Both the position numbers and the translations under genes were made by a program. A stretch of 64,000 nucleotides of DNA. It comes from Planctomycetota bacterium. Lineage in GTDB: Bacteria > Planctomycetota > MHYJ01 > JACQXL01 > JACQZI01. Each line of letters starts with the position of its first letter. Within the stretch, counting starts at the first letter, position 1. Positions 54,836 through 61,674 of the stretch are shown piece after piece. The notes beneath the pieces are model-generated. The model did not search any database, was not told the origin of the DNA, and worked only from the letters and a program-made list of their open reading frames with translations. The stretch is taken from positions 62,001 through 126,000 of the forward strand of contig JACQZI010000023.1 in NCBI GenBank assembly GCA_016207825.1. Reading direction: 5' to 3'.

Positions 54836-55615
54836 TTAAAAACCCTCTGAATTAAGGAATTCCTCGTTCCAGAAATCCCTTTCCATCGGTGTTTCCGGGG
54901 CCGGCCGTTTCTGGAGGCGCTTGTTTTGCCTCTGCGGAGGCATATTTTGCCTGCTGCCCCGTTTCGGAGGAGCTATCTGCGGATTGTTATCCGGCTTATT
55001 TTGGCTCTGGAGCATCCGCTTTACTTTTCTTGCCATTTCAGGATTATTCTGTGCAAATTTCCTGAAAGCCTCGCGCCTTTTATCCGGTGGGATATTCATC
55101 AAGCGGTTCTTTATCTGATTAAGCTTGGCCTGCGCCTGAGCGTTATTTCCTTTCATGCCTTGCCTCTGCTGTCCTTTCATCTGACGTCCCTGCGTTTGGC
55201 GGTTTTTCATCATCTGCGGCCCCTCTTGGCCATGCATTGGACAACCGTGCCTCATTCCCTGTCCGGGCATCATACGTCCCATTCCAGCATTAGGGCCGAT
55301 TCCATCGGGACTATTCATCGGGCGTCCCCGAAAACCGCCTTGGCGGTTTGAGCGGGATTGCATCTTTCCATGCCCTCCGGGTATCAGGTTGGCTATCAGG
55401 TGTTTCTTTGCATCAGGCGGCATCTTGTTAAAATGTTCCACAAATCTGGCTTGGGCTTCGGGCGGCATTGTTTTTATCTCGTCGGCTATCAGTTTCCCGA
55501 TTTCTTTGGACATCTTATCCACCTTCTGTTCATTGGACTTGTCGCATCCGGCAAACCAGATGCCGGTGGCCAGAACCAGCGCCAAAACCAGCGCCAAAAT
55601 CCCCATCTTTTTCAT
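54836..55615 (-). CDS. Met/Gln/His-rich lipoprotein
   Basis: 259 aa from ATG 55615 (KKMGILALVLALVLATG), preceded by GGAGGGAG; the longer frame's ATG at 55633 lies upstream of this site. Lipobox FAGC (about residue 23). A helical N-part with two MPPxAxxxF-type helices is followed by a Met/Gly/His-rich stretch (GMGRMMPGQGMRHGCPMHG, about 110-128), another helical PPDKRREAFRKFAQNNPEMA block and a Gln/Asn/Pro-rich tail. This recalls Spy/CpxP/ZraP-like periplasmic stress proteins and Met-rich copper binders, without proof. It follows the anti-sigma factor gene on the same strand. Confidence 0.65.
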   Translation of the reverse strand: MKKMGILALVLALVLATGIWFAGCDKSNEQKVDKMSKEIGKLIADEIKTMPPEAQARFVEHFNKMPPDAKKHLIANLIPGGHGKMQSRSNRQGGFRGRPMNSPDGIGPNAGMGRMMPGQGMRHGCPMHGQEGPQMMKNRQTQGRQMKGQQRQGMKGNNAQAQAKLNQIKNRLMNIPPDKRREAFRKFAQNNPEMARKVKRMLQSQNKPDNNPQIAPPKRGSRQNMPPQRQNKRLQKRPAPETPMERDFWNEEFLNSEGF

Positions 55616-55732
55616 CTTTTCTCCCTCCTTCATTAAAATTATCGGTTATCCGAAAACAATCCTGCCACCCTGCAATAATCCCCTTGGGAAAATCGCAGAA
55701 TGGCATCTGTCTATCAGTTCAACCGAAGAAAA

Positions 55733-56251
55733 CTATTCTTCGGAAAACAATTCGTCAAAAGATTCTTCCGATAGTGCCAGTTCATCCAAGGCCGATTCTG
55801 ATTCTGTTTCGTCAATTATGTTCTCTGAAATATCCAGCGTTTCATCCTGTTCCATATCCTCGATAGCGGCCAGCTCATCTATAAAACTGTCGCTCACTGC
55901 ATTGCTTTCATTCATCTGCGGAATTGATGGAGAATAAAATATCCCTATGGTAATGGTCAGGAGCAATACCGCGGCAGAAGCCAGGTACGGCACCCACGCC
56001 GGGATAAGATGCCTTGGCGTAACCCGTATTTCGCCTGATTGGACGCGTTCCATTATCCGGTCGGCAAAGCCTTCAGGAACCGGGACGGGCTTGAATTCAT
56101 CCAGCATTTTCCAGGTTGCCTTAAGGAGATTGAATTCCTTCCGGCAAGCCGGGCAGGAAGCCAGGTGTTCGGAGACGGATTTGGTCGTGGCTTCATCCAA
56201 AGCCTTATCCAGGTGAGCCGAAAGATTTTCCGATACTTTTGAGCATTTCAT
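55733..56251 (-). CDS. Zinc-finger (zf-HC2) anti-sigma factor
   Basis: 172 aa. N-terminal anti-sigma zinc-binding motif H-x3-C-x2-C in SEHLASCPACRKEF (about 27-40), a conserved linker VPVPEGFADRIMERV (about 55-69), one membrane helix (about 91-111) and an acidic Glu/Ser-rich extracytoplasmic tail (about 120-172). It should hold an ECF sigma factor at the membrane; no sigma gene is adjacent, so the partner must be elsewhere or lost. The Met-rich lipoprotein downstream could feed a metal or envelope signal to it. Confidence 0.85.
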   Translation of the reverse strand: MKCSKVSENLSAHLDKALDEATTKSVSEHLASCPACRKEFNLLKATWKMLDEFKPVPVPEGFADRIMERVQSGEIRVTPRHLIPAWVPYLASAAVLLLTITIGIFYSPSIPQMNESNAVSDSFIDELAAIEDMEQDETLDISENIIDETESESALDELALSEESFDELFSEE

Positions 56252-56581
56252 ATTTATGCCTCTGCCCCATTTTATGTTTTATTCATTATCGGGTTTGGGG
56301 CATCCCGATTTCCCTTATAAACATTATGTTTATCGGGACAGTTCAATTCATTCCTTTTTCTTCTTAATATATAAACCCCCCAGGGCTGCGAAAGTTTCGG
56401 TATTTTTATAACCGATTAGAAAAAAGCGAAAGGGGCGACCATAAATGACCGCCCCCTCACTACTGACTACTCGAGCCTCCACTTGTTTTATCAATCAGCC
56501 GTCACGCCCCTACCAACTATAATTGATAGGGCGTCCCTCGCAGCAAAGCGTAGAGGGACAAAGCAACGAAAGTGGTATAGT
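56252..56581. other. Intergenic stretch with hairpins, no gene seen
   Basis: 330 bp between the anti-sigma gene and the end of the family A locus. It holds GATAGGGCGTCCCTCGCAG-type repeat words (56525-56560) and a CATCCCGAT / ATCGGGA pair (56309-56338). No open frame with a start signal. Confidence 0.5.
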
Positions 56582-57379
56582 TCATACCTGTGACACCTTC
56601 ACCTCTAAAAACAACTGTCCGTTCTCCTTGACGAAGTCCAAGTGAGAAGCACCGCCCGGAGCAAAGGACTCCAGCCCTAATGCCGGATCAATCATCCCCT
56701 GGACAAGCGAGTTATCCAGAAGGTTTAATTCGTCGATTAAAGGCTTTGAAAGGCTCGAATGCATAATCGCCATTCCGCTTTGTATCAGGCGAGACATGAC
56801 AAGCGCTCTCAGGGAATTCCTTTTCTCCACCGTGGTGACGTTGAAGGGTTCGCTCGGAACGACATATTCGTCCGATGCCCTCATCAGCCCCTTGGCTTTT
56901 GAATCACCGGTCAGCCAGTAGACCGCAATCCTTGCCGGACCGCTTTCCAGCGATTTAATACCGGTTAAGGAGAGCGTGGTTTCGCTTAAGCGTTCGGCAT
57001 AAGCTTCCTTGGAAGAATCAACCTTATCCTTGAACCGCTTGGCGACAACGCCGTCAATGGTCTCAAACATAAAATTAAGATTCTTCAGGTATTTCGTCCA
57101 TGCCTTCTTGATTTTATAAGCCTGGGTGGTATTGATTTTGGCCTTGTTCTTACCCTTACGGCTGATAAAAGAAGGATCAAGAACCTTCTGATATTCCTGT
57201 TGCGCAGGCTCGGCAAGCCGTGAAAGATAGGAAACCTCGTCGGGAATTACCGCTTGAAGGCGGTCAATCAGTTTTCCCGCGTTATTGGACAAGCCATTTG
57301 CCCAAAGTTCCGCCATCTGAGGCACGGCGGTTGTTAACGGGTTTATCGCTAACTTTATCCATATTCTTGTGGTACTCAT
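56582..57379 (-). CDS. Unknown family A protein, copy 2
   Basis: 265 aa starting at ATG 57379, which has GGGAGG 8 bases upstream; the same frame is also open further upstream into the protease. Start and length (265 against 267) match copy 1 at 26519-27322. Shared blocks: LNFMFETIDGVVAKRFKDKV, VYWLTGDSKAKG, MIDPALGLESFAPGGASHLDF and the terminal VKVSQV. Rich in helices, no signal peptide or membrane segment. The fact that copy 1 begins at the same place argues that this is a separate gene rather than a protease domain. Function unknown. Confidence 0.75.
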   Translation of the reverse strand: MSTTRIWIKLAINPLTTAVPQMAELWANGLSNNAGKLIDRLQAVIPDEVSYLSRLAEPAQQEYQKVLDPSFISRKGKNKAKINTTQAYKIKKAWTKYLKNLNFMFETIDGVVAKRFKDKVDSSKEAYAERLSETTLSLTGIKSLESGPARIAVYWLTGDSKAKGLMRASDEYVVPSEPFNVTTVEKRNSLRALVMSRLIQSGMAIMHSSLSKPLIDELNLLDNSLVQGMIDPALGLESFAPGGASHLDFVKENGQLFLEVKVSQV

Positions 57380-58639
57380 CGTAGTATCCTCCCGCCCTGA
57401 TACCAATAATGGTTCAGGGCTTTCTGCTAAACCGACACTATTGTCGGATAATTGCATTAATATATATAAACCGTTGGGAGAGCCGGCTGCGTCTTGCCTC
57501 CCGCTCACAGTGCGGGATGACGCTAAAAGCCGACCCAATCCCAACGTTTGACTTTTCCCCTTCACTTCGTTCCGGGGACGTTCGTCCCGATTTATCGGGA
57601 CTCCGTCTTCCGTTTTAATATAGCCAAAACGATTTTGATAACCGTCCTGGCCACACCCAGCCAGAAACTCGACATTACTTTCAGCATAGTCTAACTCCTT
57701 CCTGTGGTTTATTTGCCACGAAGGCACAAAGTCACTAAGTTTTTCTTGGTGTCTTAGAGTCTTGGTGGCCCCGCTCCACTTCGTTTCGGGGACACCCGAT
57801 TGACCCCACTCCACTTTGTTTCGGGGATACCCCGAATAATTGGGAGTCCTCGTATGGGGATAGGGAGTCCCTGCCGTTAGGCATGGGGCTGAATCCAGGA
57901 AATCGTATATTTCCGAGATGGGAACAATTCCCGCCATGGTCGTAACAAGTTGATTACCGCATAGCCGAACCCATACGGCTATCCCAATCAGTTCGTGCGT
58001 ATCTGCCGTGTAAACGGGTCCACCGGAATTACCCGGAAGTATCGGAGCTGTGATTTCTACTGAATCAAAGCTGATAGCCGAGACGATTCCTGAAGACGGC
58101 CTTGGGTTAAGCCCCAATGAACACCCGACAACATACACCGGGGCAAACAGATAATACTTATAATCCCTATTTGCTAACGCAGCAGTTTTTAGATTATAGT
58201 TGTCAGTTTTCAGACTAAGCAATGCCAAATCTTTAACCGTATCCGTAATAACTACAGAAGCGCTTAGTGACTTTGTGCCTTCGTGGCTATAATCGTAGAA
58301 TGTCACCTCGACCTTGGCGTAATTCCCCACCACGTGAGCAGCAGTCAAAACGTAAAGTTCAACCGTTGAATTGTTCAACTGTTCATTAGCTAATGAGCCG
58401 GTGGACTGATGAACCAATGAACCTGGAATGATTACGCCAGTTCCTCTGCCTGATAATGTCGTAATCATGACAGCAGGTTTGAGCATTTCATCATATTCCC
58501 GTTGATATGGGTTGTCCTTAGTAGATAAGGGGCGGATGATAATCACATCCGGCGGCAGTTCCGCCGGCTTGGTCGCCCAAACCGTCAGCCCGATACCCAG
58601 AATTCCTAATATTATTATAAGCAATATTCTCTTCAGCAT
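56582..58639 (-). CDS. Trypsin-like serine protease, frame running through into the family A gene
   Basis: An open frame of 685 codons. Residues 1-250 are an exported trypsin/Deg-type protease: signal anchor (MLKRILLIIILGILGIGLTV), catalytic His102 in LTAAHVVG, Asp137 in VKDLALL and Ser205 in PGNSGGPVY. Three stretches inside it (about 74-95, 116-128, 145-155) look like translated repeat words. Beyond about residue 250 the frame passes through intergenic-type repeats (57714-57890) and over a 31-codon gene, then joins the family A gene at codon 421. The natural protease probably ended near residue 250-280 and lost its stop through repeat insertion. It overlaps the preceding gene by 7 bases. 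Confidence 0.65.
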   Translation of the reverse strand: MLKRILLIIILGILGIGLTVWATKPAELPPDVIIIRPLSTKDNPYQREYDEMLKPAVMITTLSGRGTGVIIPGSLVHQSTGSLANEQLNNSTVELYVLTAAHVVGNYAKVEVTFYDYSHEGTKSLSASVVITDTVKDLALLSLKTDNYNLKTAALANRDYKYYLFAPVYVVGCSLGLNPRPSSGIVSAISFDSVEITAPILPGNSGGPVYTADTHELIGIAVWVRLCGNQLVTTMAGIVPISEIYDFLDSAPCLTAGTPYPHTRTPNYSGYPRNKVEWGQSGVPETKWSGATKTLRHQEKLSDFVPSWQINHRKELDYAESNVEFLAGCGQDGYQNRFGYIKTEDGVPINRDERPRNEVKGKSQTLGLGRLLASSRTVSGRQDAAGSPNGLYILMQLSDNSVGLAESPEPLLVSGREDTTMSTTRIWIKLAINPLTTAVPQMAELWANGLSNNAGKLIDRLQAVIPDEVSYLSRLAEPAQQEYQKVLDPSFISRKGKNKAKINTTQAYKIKKAWTKYLKNLNFMFETIDGVVAKRFKDKVDSSKEAYAERLSETTLSLTGIKSLESGPARIAVYWLTGDSKAKGLMRASDEYVVPSEPFNVTTVEKRNSLRALVMSRLIQSGMAIMHSSLSKPLIDELNLLDNSLVQGMIDPALGLESFAPGGASHLDFVKENGQLFLEVKVSQV
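57592..57687 (-). CDS. 31-aa membrane peptide with strong ribosome-binding site
   Basis: ATG at 57687 with AGGAAGGAG 6 bases upstream, stop at 57592. The peptide has one hydrophobic helix (SSFWLGVARTVIKIVLAIL) and a basic tail, KRKTESR. It lies in a frame different from the long protease frame, directly upstream of the family A gene. Too short to identify; the signal and composition make it likely to be translated. Confidence 0.5.
   Translation of the reverse strand: MLKVMSSFWLGVARTVIKIVLAILKRKTESR
57714..57890. repeat. Cluster of dispersed repeats within the protease/family A frame
   Basis: GCCACGAAGGCACAAAGTCA (57714-57733) with CTTAGAGTCTTGGTGGC (57753-57769) is a paired-word hairpin; then two nested copies of the CCCCGCTCCACTT / TTTCGGGGA element and GGGAGTCCCTGCC follow to 57890. 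Confidence 0.75.
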
Positions 58640-58983
58640 TTTCTTACCCTCGCTTTCCCGGCATCATCTGCCTCTTCCAGCCAGCCGGTAAAGAACCGTT
58701 TGCCGAAACGCTTAACCGCCTCTTCCTTATGCATCATGTAATACTGGAGTTCCTCATGGTTAATCCGATACTTGCCCAGTATATAGCGCGAATTGCTGTT
58801 ATGGGGGAACTCGCCCAGGTAGCAATACCTGCACAGATCCTGCGCCCGCGCCGCCTGCGAAGTGATACCGTTGTCTTCCGGCAATGGATTGGGGCATTTC
58901 TTGCAATTGGGTTTTGGCTCATTTGCCATTGGCTCATTTTCCCTCCCCGATGCCTTCGGTCGGGACTTTGTTTCTCTACGCAT
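58633..58983 (-). CDS. Small protein with cysteine pairs, first part of the protease locus
   Basis: 116 aa. Strong Shine-Dalgarno site (AAAGGAGGG) 8 bases before the ATG. Two CXXC pairs (NCKKC about 27-30, LCRYC about 51-54) about 21 residues apart may bind zinc; the rest is helical and ends VRKC. No known family. It overlaps the protease start by 7 bases, so the two are translationally coupled. A perfect 10-bp inverted repeat lies about 80 bases upstream. Confidence 0.6.
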   Translation of the reverse strand: MRRETKSRPKASGRENEPMANEPKPNCKKCPNPLPEDNGITSQAARAQDLCRYCYLGEFPHNSNSRYILGKYRINHEELQYYMMHKEEAVKRFGKRFFTGWLEEADDAGKARVRKC

Positions 58984-59064
58984 ATCTTTACCCTCCTTTG
59001 GAAGGCTCTCTTGTCCCCCTTCATTCTTCAGGGACTTCCTTCGGTCGCCTCCTACTATAAGGGT

Positions 59065-59089
59065 AAAAGTTACACGGTTTGTAACTTTT
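59065..59089. promoter_or_regulatory. Perfect 10-bp inverted repeat, possible operator
   Basis: AAAAGTTACA-CGGTT-TGTAACTTTT. It lies upstream of the cysteine-pair gene. The following 59150-59270 contain imperfect repeats of GTAACNCCTACC and GATATGNGTATCC; no gene was seen in 58984-59284. Confidence 0.5.
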
Positions 59090-59284
59090 GGAGAGGGGTC
59101 GTTTGCTCTAACCTAAGGCGTGATAAGGGAATGGAGCTATGAAGAAAATTCCCTATGGTGCAAAAGTGTAACTCCTACCTGTATAAACCGATATGAGTAT
59201 CCCGACTTGTCGGGGTAACACCTACCACTGTTAAATGATATGTGTATCCTGCACCGAACAGGTGCATGGGTAACTCCGGAAAGG

Positions 59285-59704
59285 CTAATTCAGCCCTCTA
59301 AAGAACTGGATTATGGGCTTTTTGATGTATCGGGTAAGGAAGTAATAGAGGCATCGCCTGGTCTTTCCGTGCTTTTCGTAAATCTCGTCCAGATTCCAAT
59401 CCAGGTCATAAAGCGCCATTATGATATCCCAGTGTTCGCGCTCGAAACTGCGCATGAGGTAGGTAATGAGAGAGATGGTTTCCTTGAGGGAGAAGCTTTT
59501 AAAGGCAAGCTCATCATCCCGGCGCTGGAGCCAGCGGTAATCATCCCGGACCGTGCGCAGGATTTGCCTTAACTCCCTGCCCTTGATGCCGCATTTATTG
59601 AGGGTCTGCCGCCATTGGAATTTATTATCGTCTAAGGATTGGAGCCGCTTCAAGGCTGCGTCTTTGGGGAGATGGATATAGATGCGTGCCAGGAGATAGA
59701 CCAT
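59285..59704 (-). CDS. Small helical protein of unknown function
   Basis: 139 aa from ATG 59704; the frame is open upstream to 59830 with an Asp/Tyr-rich extension (YDGKDSDDHDYSYQDG) but no usual start codon there. Helical and basic, rich in Arg and Leu, with REMVYLLARIYIHL before and WRQTLNKCGIKGRELRQILR around residues 33-52. It lies about 280 bases downstream of sigma-54 promoter 2 and is the first clear gene of that locus. No family recognised. Confidence 0.55.
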   Translation of the reverse strand: MVYLLARIYIHLPKDAALKRLQSLDDNKFQWRQTLNKCGIKGRELRQILRTVRDDYRWLQRRDDELAFKSFSLKETISLITYLMRSFEREHWDIIMALYDLDWNLDEIYEKHGKTRRCLYYFLTRYIKKPIIQFFRGLN

Positions 59705-59847
59705 TTCCCTTACGGAGAAGGTTTGTTTTTGGTGTGCGGGTTCCCCGCGGAAGTACAGGTTGTCCTGTCCATCCTGATAGGAATAGTCATGGTCATCGGA
59801 ATCTTTACCGTCATAAAAGCGGCACGTAAATCATATACGCCTCGCAA

Positions 59848-59952
59848 GCCACAGAAAAGCACAGAAAAACAGGGCATCAGCCCCATTTTTTTAGGGGCAG
59901 AAATCTATATTCCCGTGCCCCTGCAAAGCAGGGTTCCGTGTAATTCCGTGGC
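59848..59952. repeat. Paired-word hairpin repeat (CACAGA type)
   Basis: GCCACAGAAAAGCACAGAA (59848-59866) pairs with TTCCGTGTAATTCCGTGGC (59934-59952). Inner GGGGC/GCCCC segments form a second stem. Confidence 0.7.
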
Positions 59953-59986
59953 TAAAATCCTTAAGGCGTATCATCCATCTTACTAC

Positions 59987-60005
59987 ATAGCAAATATCGT
60001 GCCAA
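59987..60005 (-). promoter_or_regulatory. Sigma-54 promoter 2
   Basis: The minus strand again reads TTGGCACGATATTTGCTAT, identical to promoter 1 at 29849-29867. It points into the protease / family A locus. Confidence 0.82.
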
Positions 60006-60146
60006 GCACCTTAAAAGCCCGTTTAAAACGTTTTTATCCGCTTGTTCGTCTTTATAGCTTTTTTTAGCCAAATTAGTGTAAAAACAGTTTACAAAACTGC
60101 TCTGGAATTTTACATTTTGACACAACTATGGCAGAGGGGCTATAGT

Positions 60147-60214
60147 CCCCCGAAGTCCCTCAAGGGACGGGGGGGTACCCCCGGGGGGTAGATACCCCCC
60201 ATCTACCCCCTTTT
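60147..60214 (+). terminator. Two GC-rich hairpins, the second with a T-run
   Basis: CCCCCG-AA-GTCCCT-CA-AGGGAC-GGGGG (60147-60173) and GGGGGTAGAT-ACCCCCC-ATCTACCCCC-TTTT (60184-60214). The second has a perfect 10-bp stem followed by four T on the plus strand. No convincing plus-strand gene ends here, so it may instead insulate the region from readthrough. Confidence 0.4.
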
Positions 60215-60252
60215 AAACAGACCTCTTACCGGATTGAATCACTGTCTTAGGC

Positions 60253-60472
60253 CCTTTTGCGTGGTAATATACTCGATTTTAAAGCAGAATATGCCTTATG
60301 TATAAACAGGAAACACTCTATGTAAATGGACATTATGACCCATGTAAAAGGAGAAAATACCCTATAAAAAAGCACTCTATGACCCATATAAAAGAAGAAT
60401 ATACCCTATGAAGAAATATAATATAACCCATATATAAACAGGATATACTCTATGCAAGAATATAAAACCCCC
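60253..60472. repeat. Tandem array of ten 22-bp degenerate repeats
   Basis: Contiguous 22-bp units with consensus near TATRTAAANAGGANAATAYMCC. Units starting at 60297, 60319, 60341, 60363, 60385, 60407, 60429 and 60451 are clearest; those at 60253 and 60275 are weaker. Alternate units resemble each other more, giving a 44-bp super-period. AT-rich and full of stops, hence non-coding. Confidence 0.8.
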
Positions 60473-60631
60473 TATGACGGGAATTCATCCACCCCCTGCG
60501 GGAAAATTTATAGTGAGCTTGTCGAATCTAACGGACTTGATTGAAATTGAAATGTCAAGGGGAATCTTGAAGGAGAGTGAAAAATCAATTAGGCAAGGGG
60601 TCGCCGGAATTACGGTAAATATTTATTTTTA

Positions 60632-61663
60632 CTAAATAGGTTGGTCAAGGTATTTATCCAAGTGCTTTTTAATATTCTTTGATTGAATATAACTAAATTT
60701 CGGCGGTAAGGCGTTACCGATTAATAAAGCTAACGATGCTTTGGGAATATCGGTTGGGAATTTGTATGATTTCGGAAACGACTGCAATAATGCCGCTTCT
60801 CTTGGAGTAATAACCCGATTCTCGGTAGGGTGTAAAAATCTCCCTTTTGAAGGATTTAAACACCCGCCGGTTATTGTCGCCGAGTTATCATCCCATTTTA
60901 ATCGACCGTAAATATCATTAAATCCTACATTTTCCTTAGTATGGCATAATAATTTGTATTCTTCGGGTAAATCGGATCTGCTCCCACCATTTTTGGGAAT
61001 TAGTTTTATCATATCTTTTATTCTCTGGGTATGCTTTACCGTTATTTTATGTAAAGGATCGGATGTTTTTTTAATCGACCCTAAATTACCAATAGCGTCT
61101 CTTACGGTAACCTTTTCCCCGTTACCGGTTGCAATATCGATTTTCCCTAACAAAGAACCGATTAATACCAATCTTTTTCTGCGCTGCGGGATACCATAAT
61201 TCTTTATATTAATGGTATCATGTTTAAGCTTATAGCCTAAGCTGTTAAGCTTCTTGACCATAGTTTTAAATAGATTATAATTTGTCAATCCAGGAACATT
61301 CTCCAACATTATAGTTAAAGGTTTTAATTTTTTAACAAACCTTAGATATTCCAATATAAGCTTGTTTCTTTTGTCTTTAACGTTTCGCCCATTACGGCGA
61401 CGAACCGAAGAAAACCCTTGGCAAGGCGGACATCCGGCAAGAAGATGAAGACGTTGTCCCTTCAATAATTTCTTAACGGATAAGGGGGTAACCTTACGGA
61501 TATCAGATTTAATAACCTTGCAATCAGGATGATTTAGTCTATATGTTTTAACAGAATCGGCATCATTATCTACGGCGGCTTTTACATCAAAACCCGCTTT
61601 AACCATTCCTGTAGACAATCCACCACAACCACAGAATAAATCTAACGATATATACTTTTTCAT
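60632..61663 (-). CDS. DNA cytosine-5 methyltransferase
   Basis: 343 aa. Motif I LDLFCGCGGLSTGM (about 6-19), motif IV GCPPCQGFS with the catalytic Cys (about 77-85), motif VI LENVPG, motif VIII GIPQRRKRLVLIGS (about 155-168), the variable target region to about 265, and motifs IX-X (TPREAALLQSFP, LIGNALPP) are all intact. The recognition sequence cannot be read from this. Last gene of a three-gene operon with Vsr and the GHKL ATPase; the gap to the ATPase stop is 11 bases. The region is noticeably more AT-rich than the rest, consistent with horizontal transfer. Confidence 0.94.
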   Translation of the reverse strand: MKKYISLDLFCGCGGLSTGMVKAGFDVKAAVDNDADSVKTYRLNHPDCKVIKSDIRKVTPLSVKKLLKGQRLHLLAGCPPCQGFSSVRRRNGRNVKDKRNKLILEYLRFVKKLKPLTIMLENVPGLTNYNLFKTMVKKLNSLGYKLKHDTINIKNYGIPQRRKRLVLIGSLLGKIDIATGNGEKVTVRDAIGNLGSIKKTSDPLHKITVKHTQRIKDMIKLIPKNGGSRSDLPEEYKLLCHTKENVGFNDIYGRLKWDDNSATITGGCLNPSKGRFLHPTENRVITPREAALLQSFPKSYKFPTDIPKASLALLIGNALPPKFSYIQSKNIKKHLDKYLDQPI

Positions 61664-61674
61664 TTAGAACTATC

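Noticed and set aside
59639-60067. 142-codon plus-strand frame with one hydrophobic stretch
   Set aside because: It overlaps antisense to the small helical gene, reads through the paired-word repeat and the sigma-54 promoter, and has no ribosome-binding site; the hydrophobic stretch is a shadow of the opposite Asp/Tyr-rich frame.
60253-60472. Possible CRISPR array
   Set aside because: Units follow each other directly with no unique spacers, are degenerate, and no cas gene is near.
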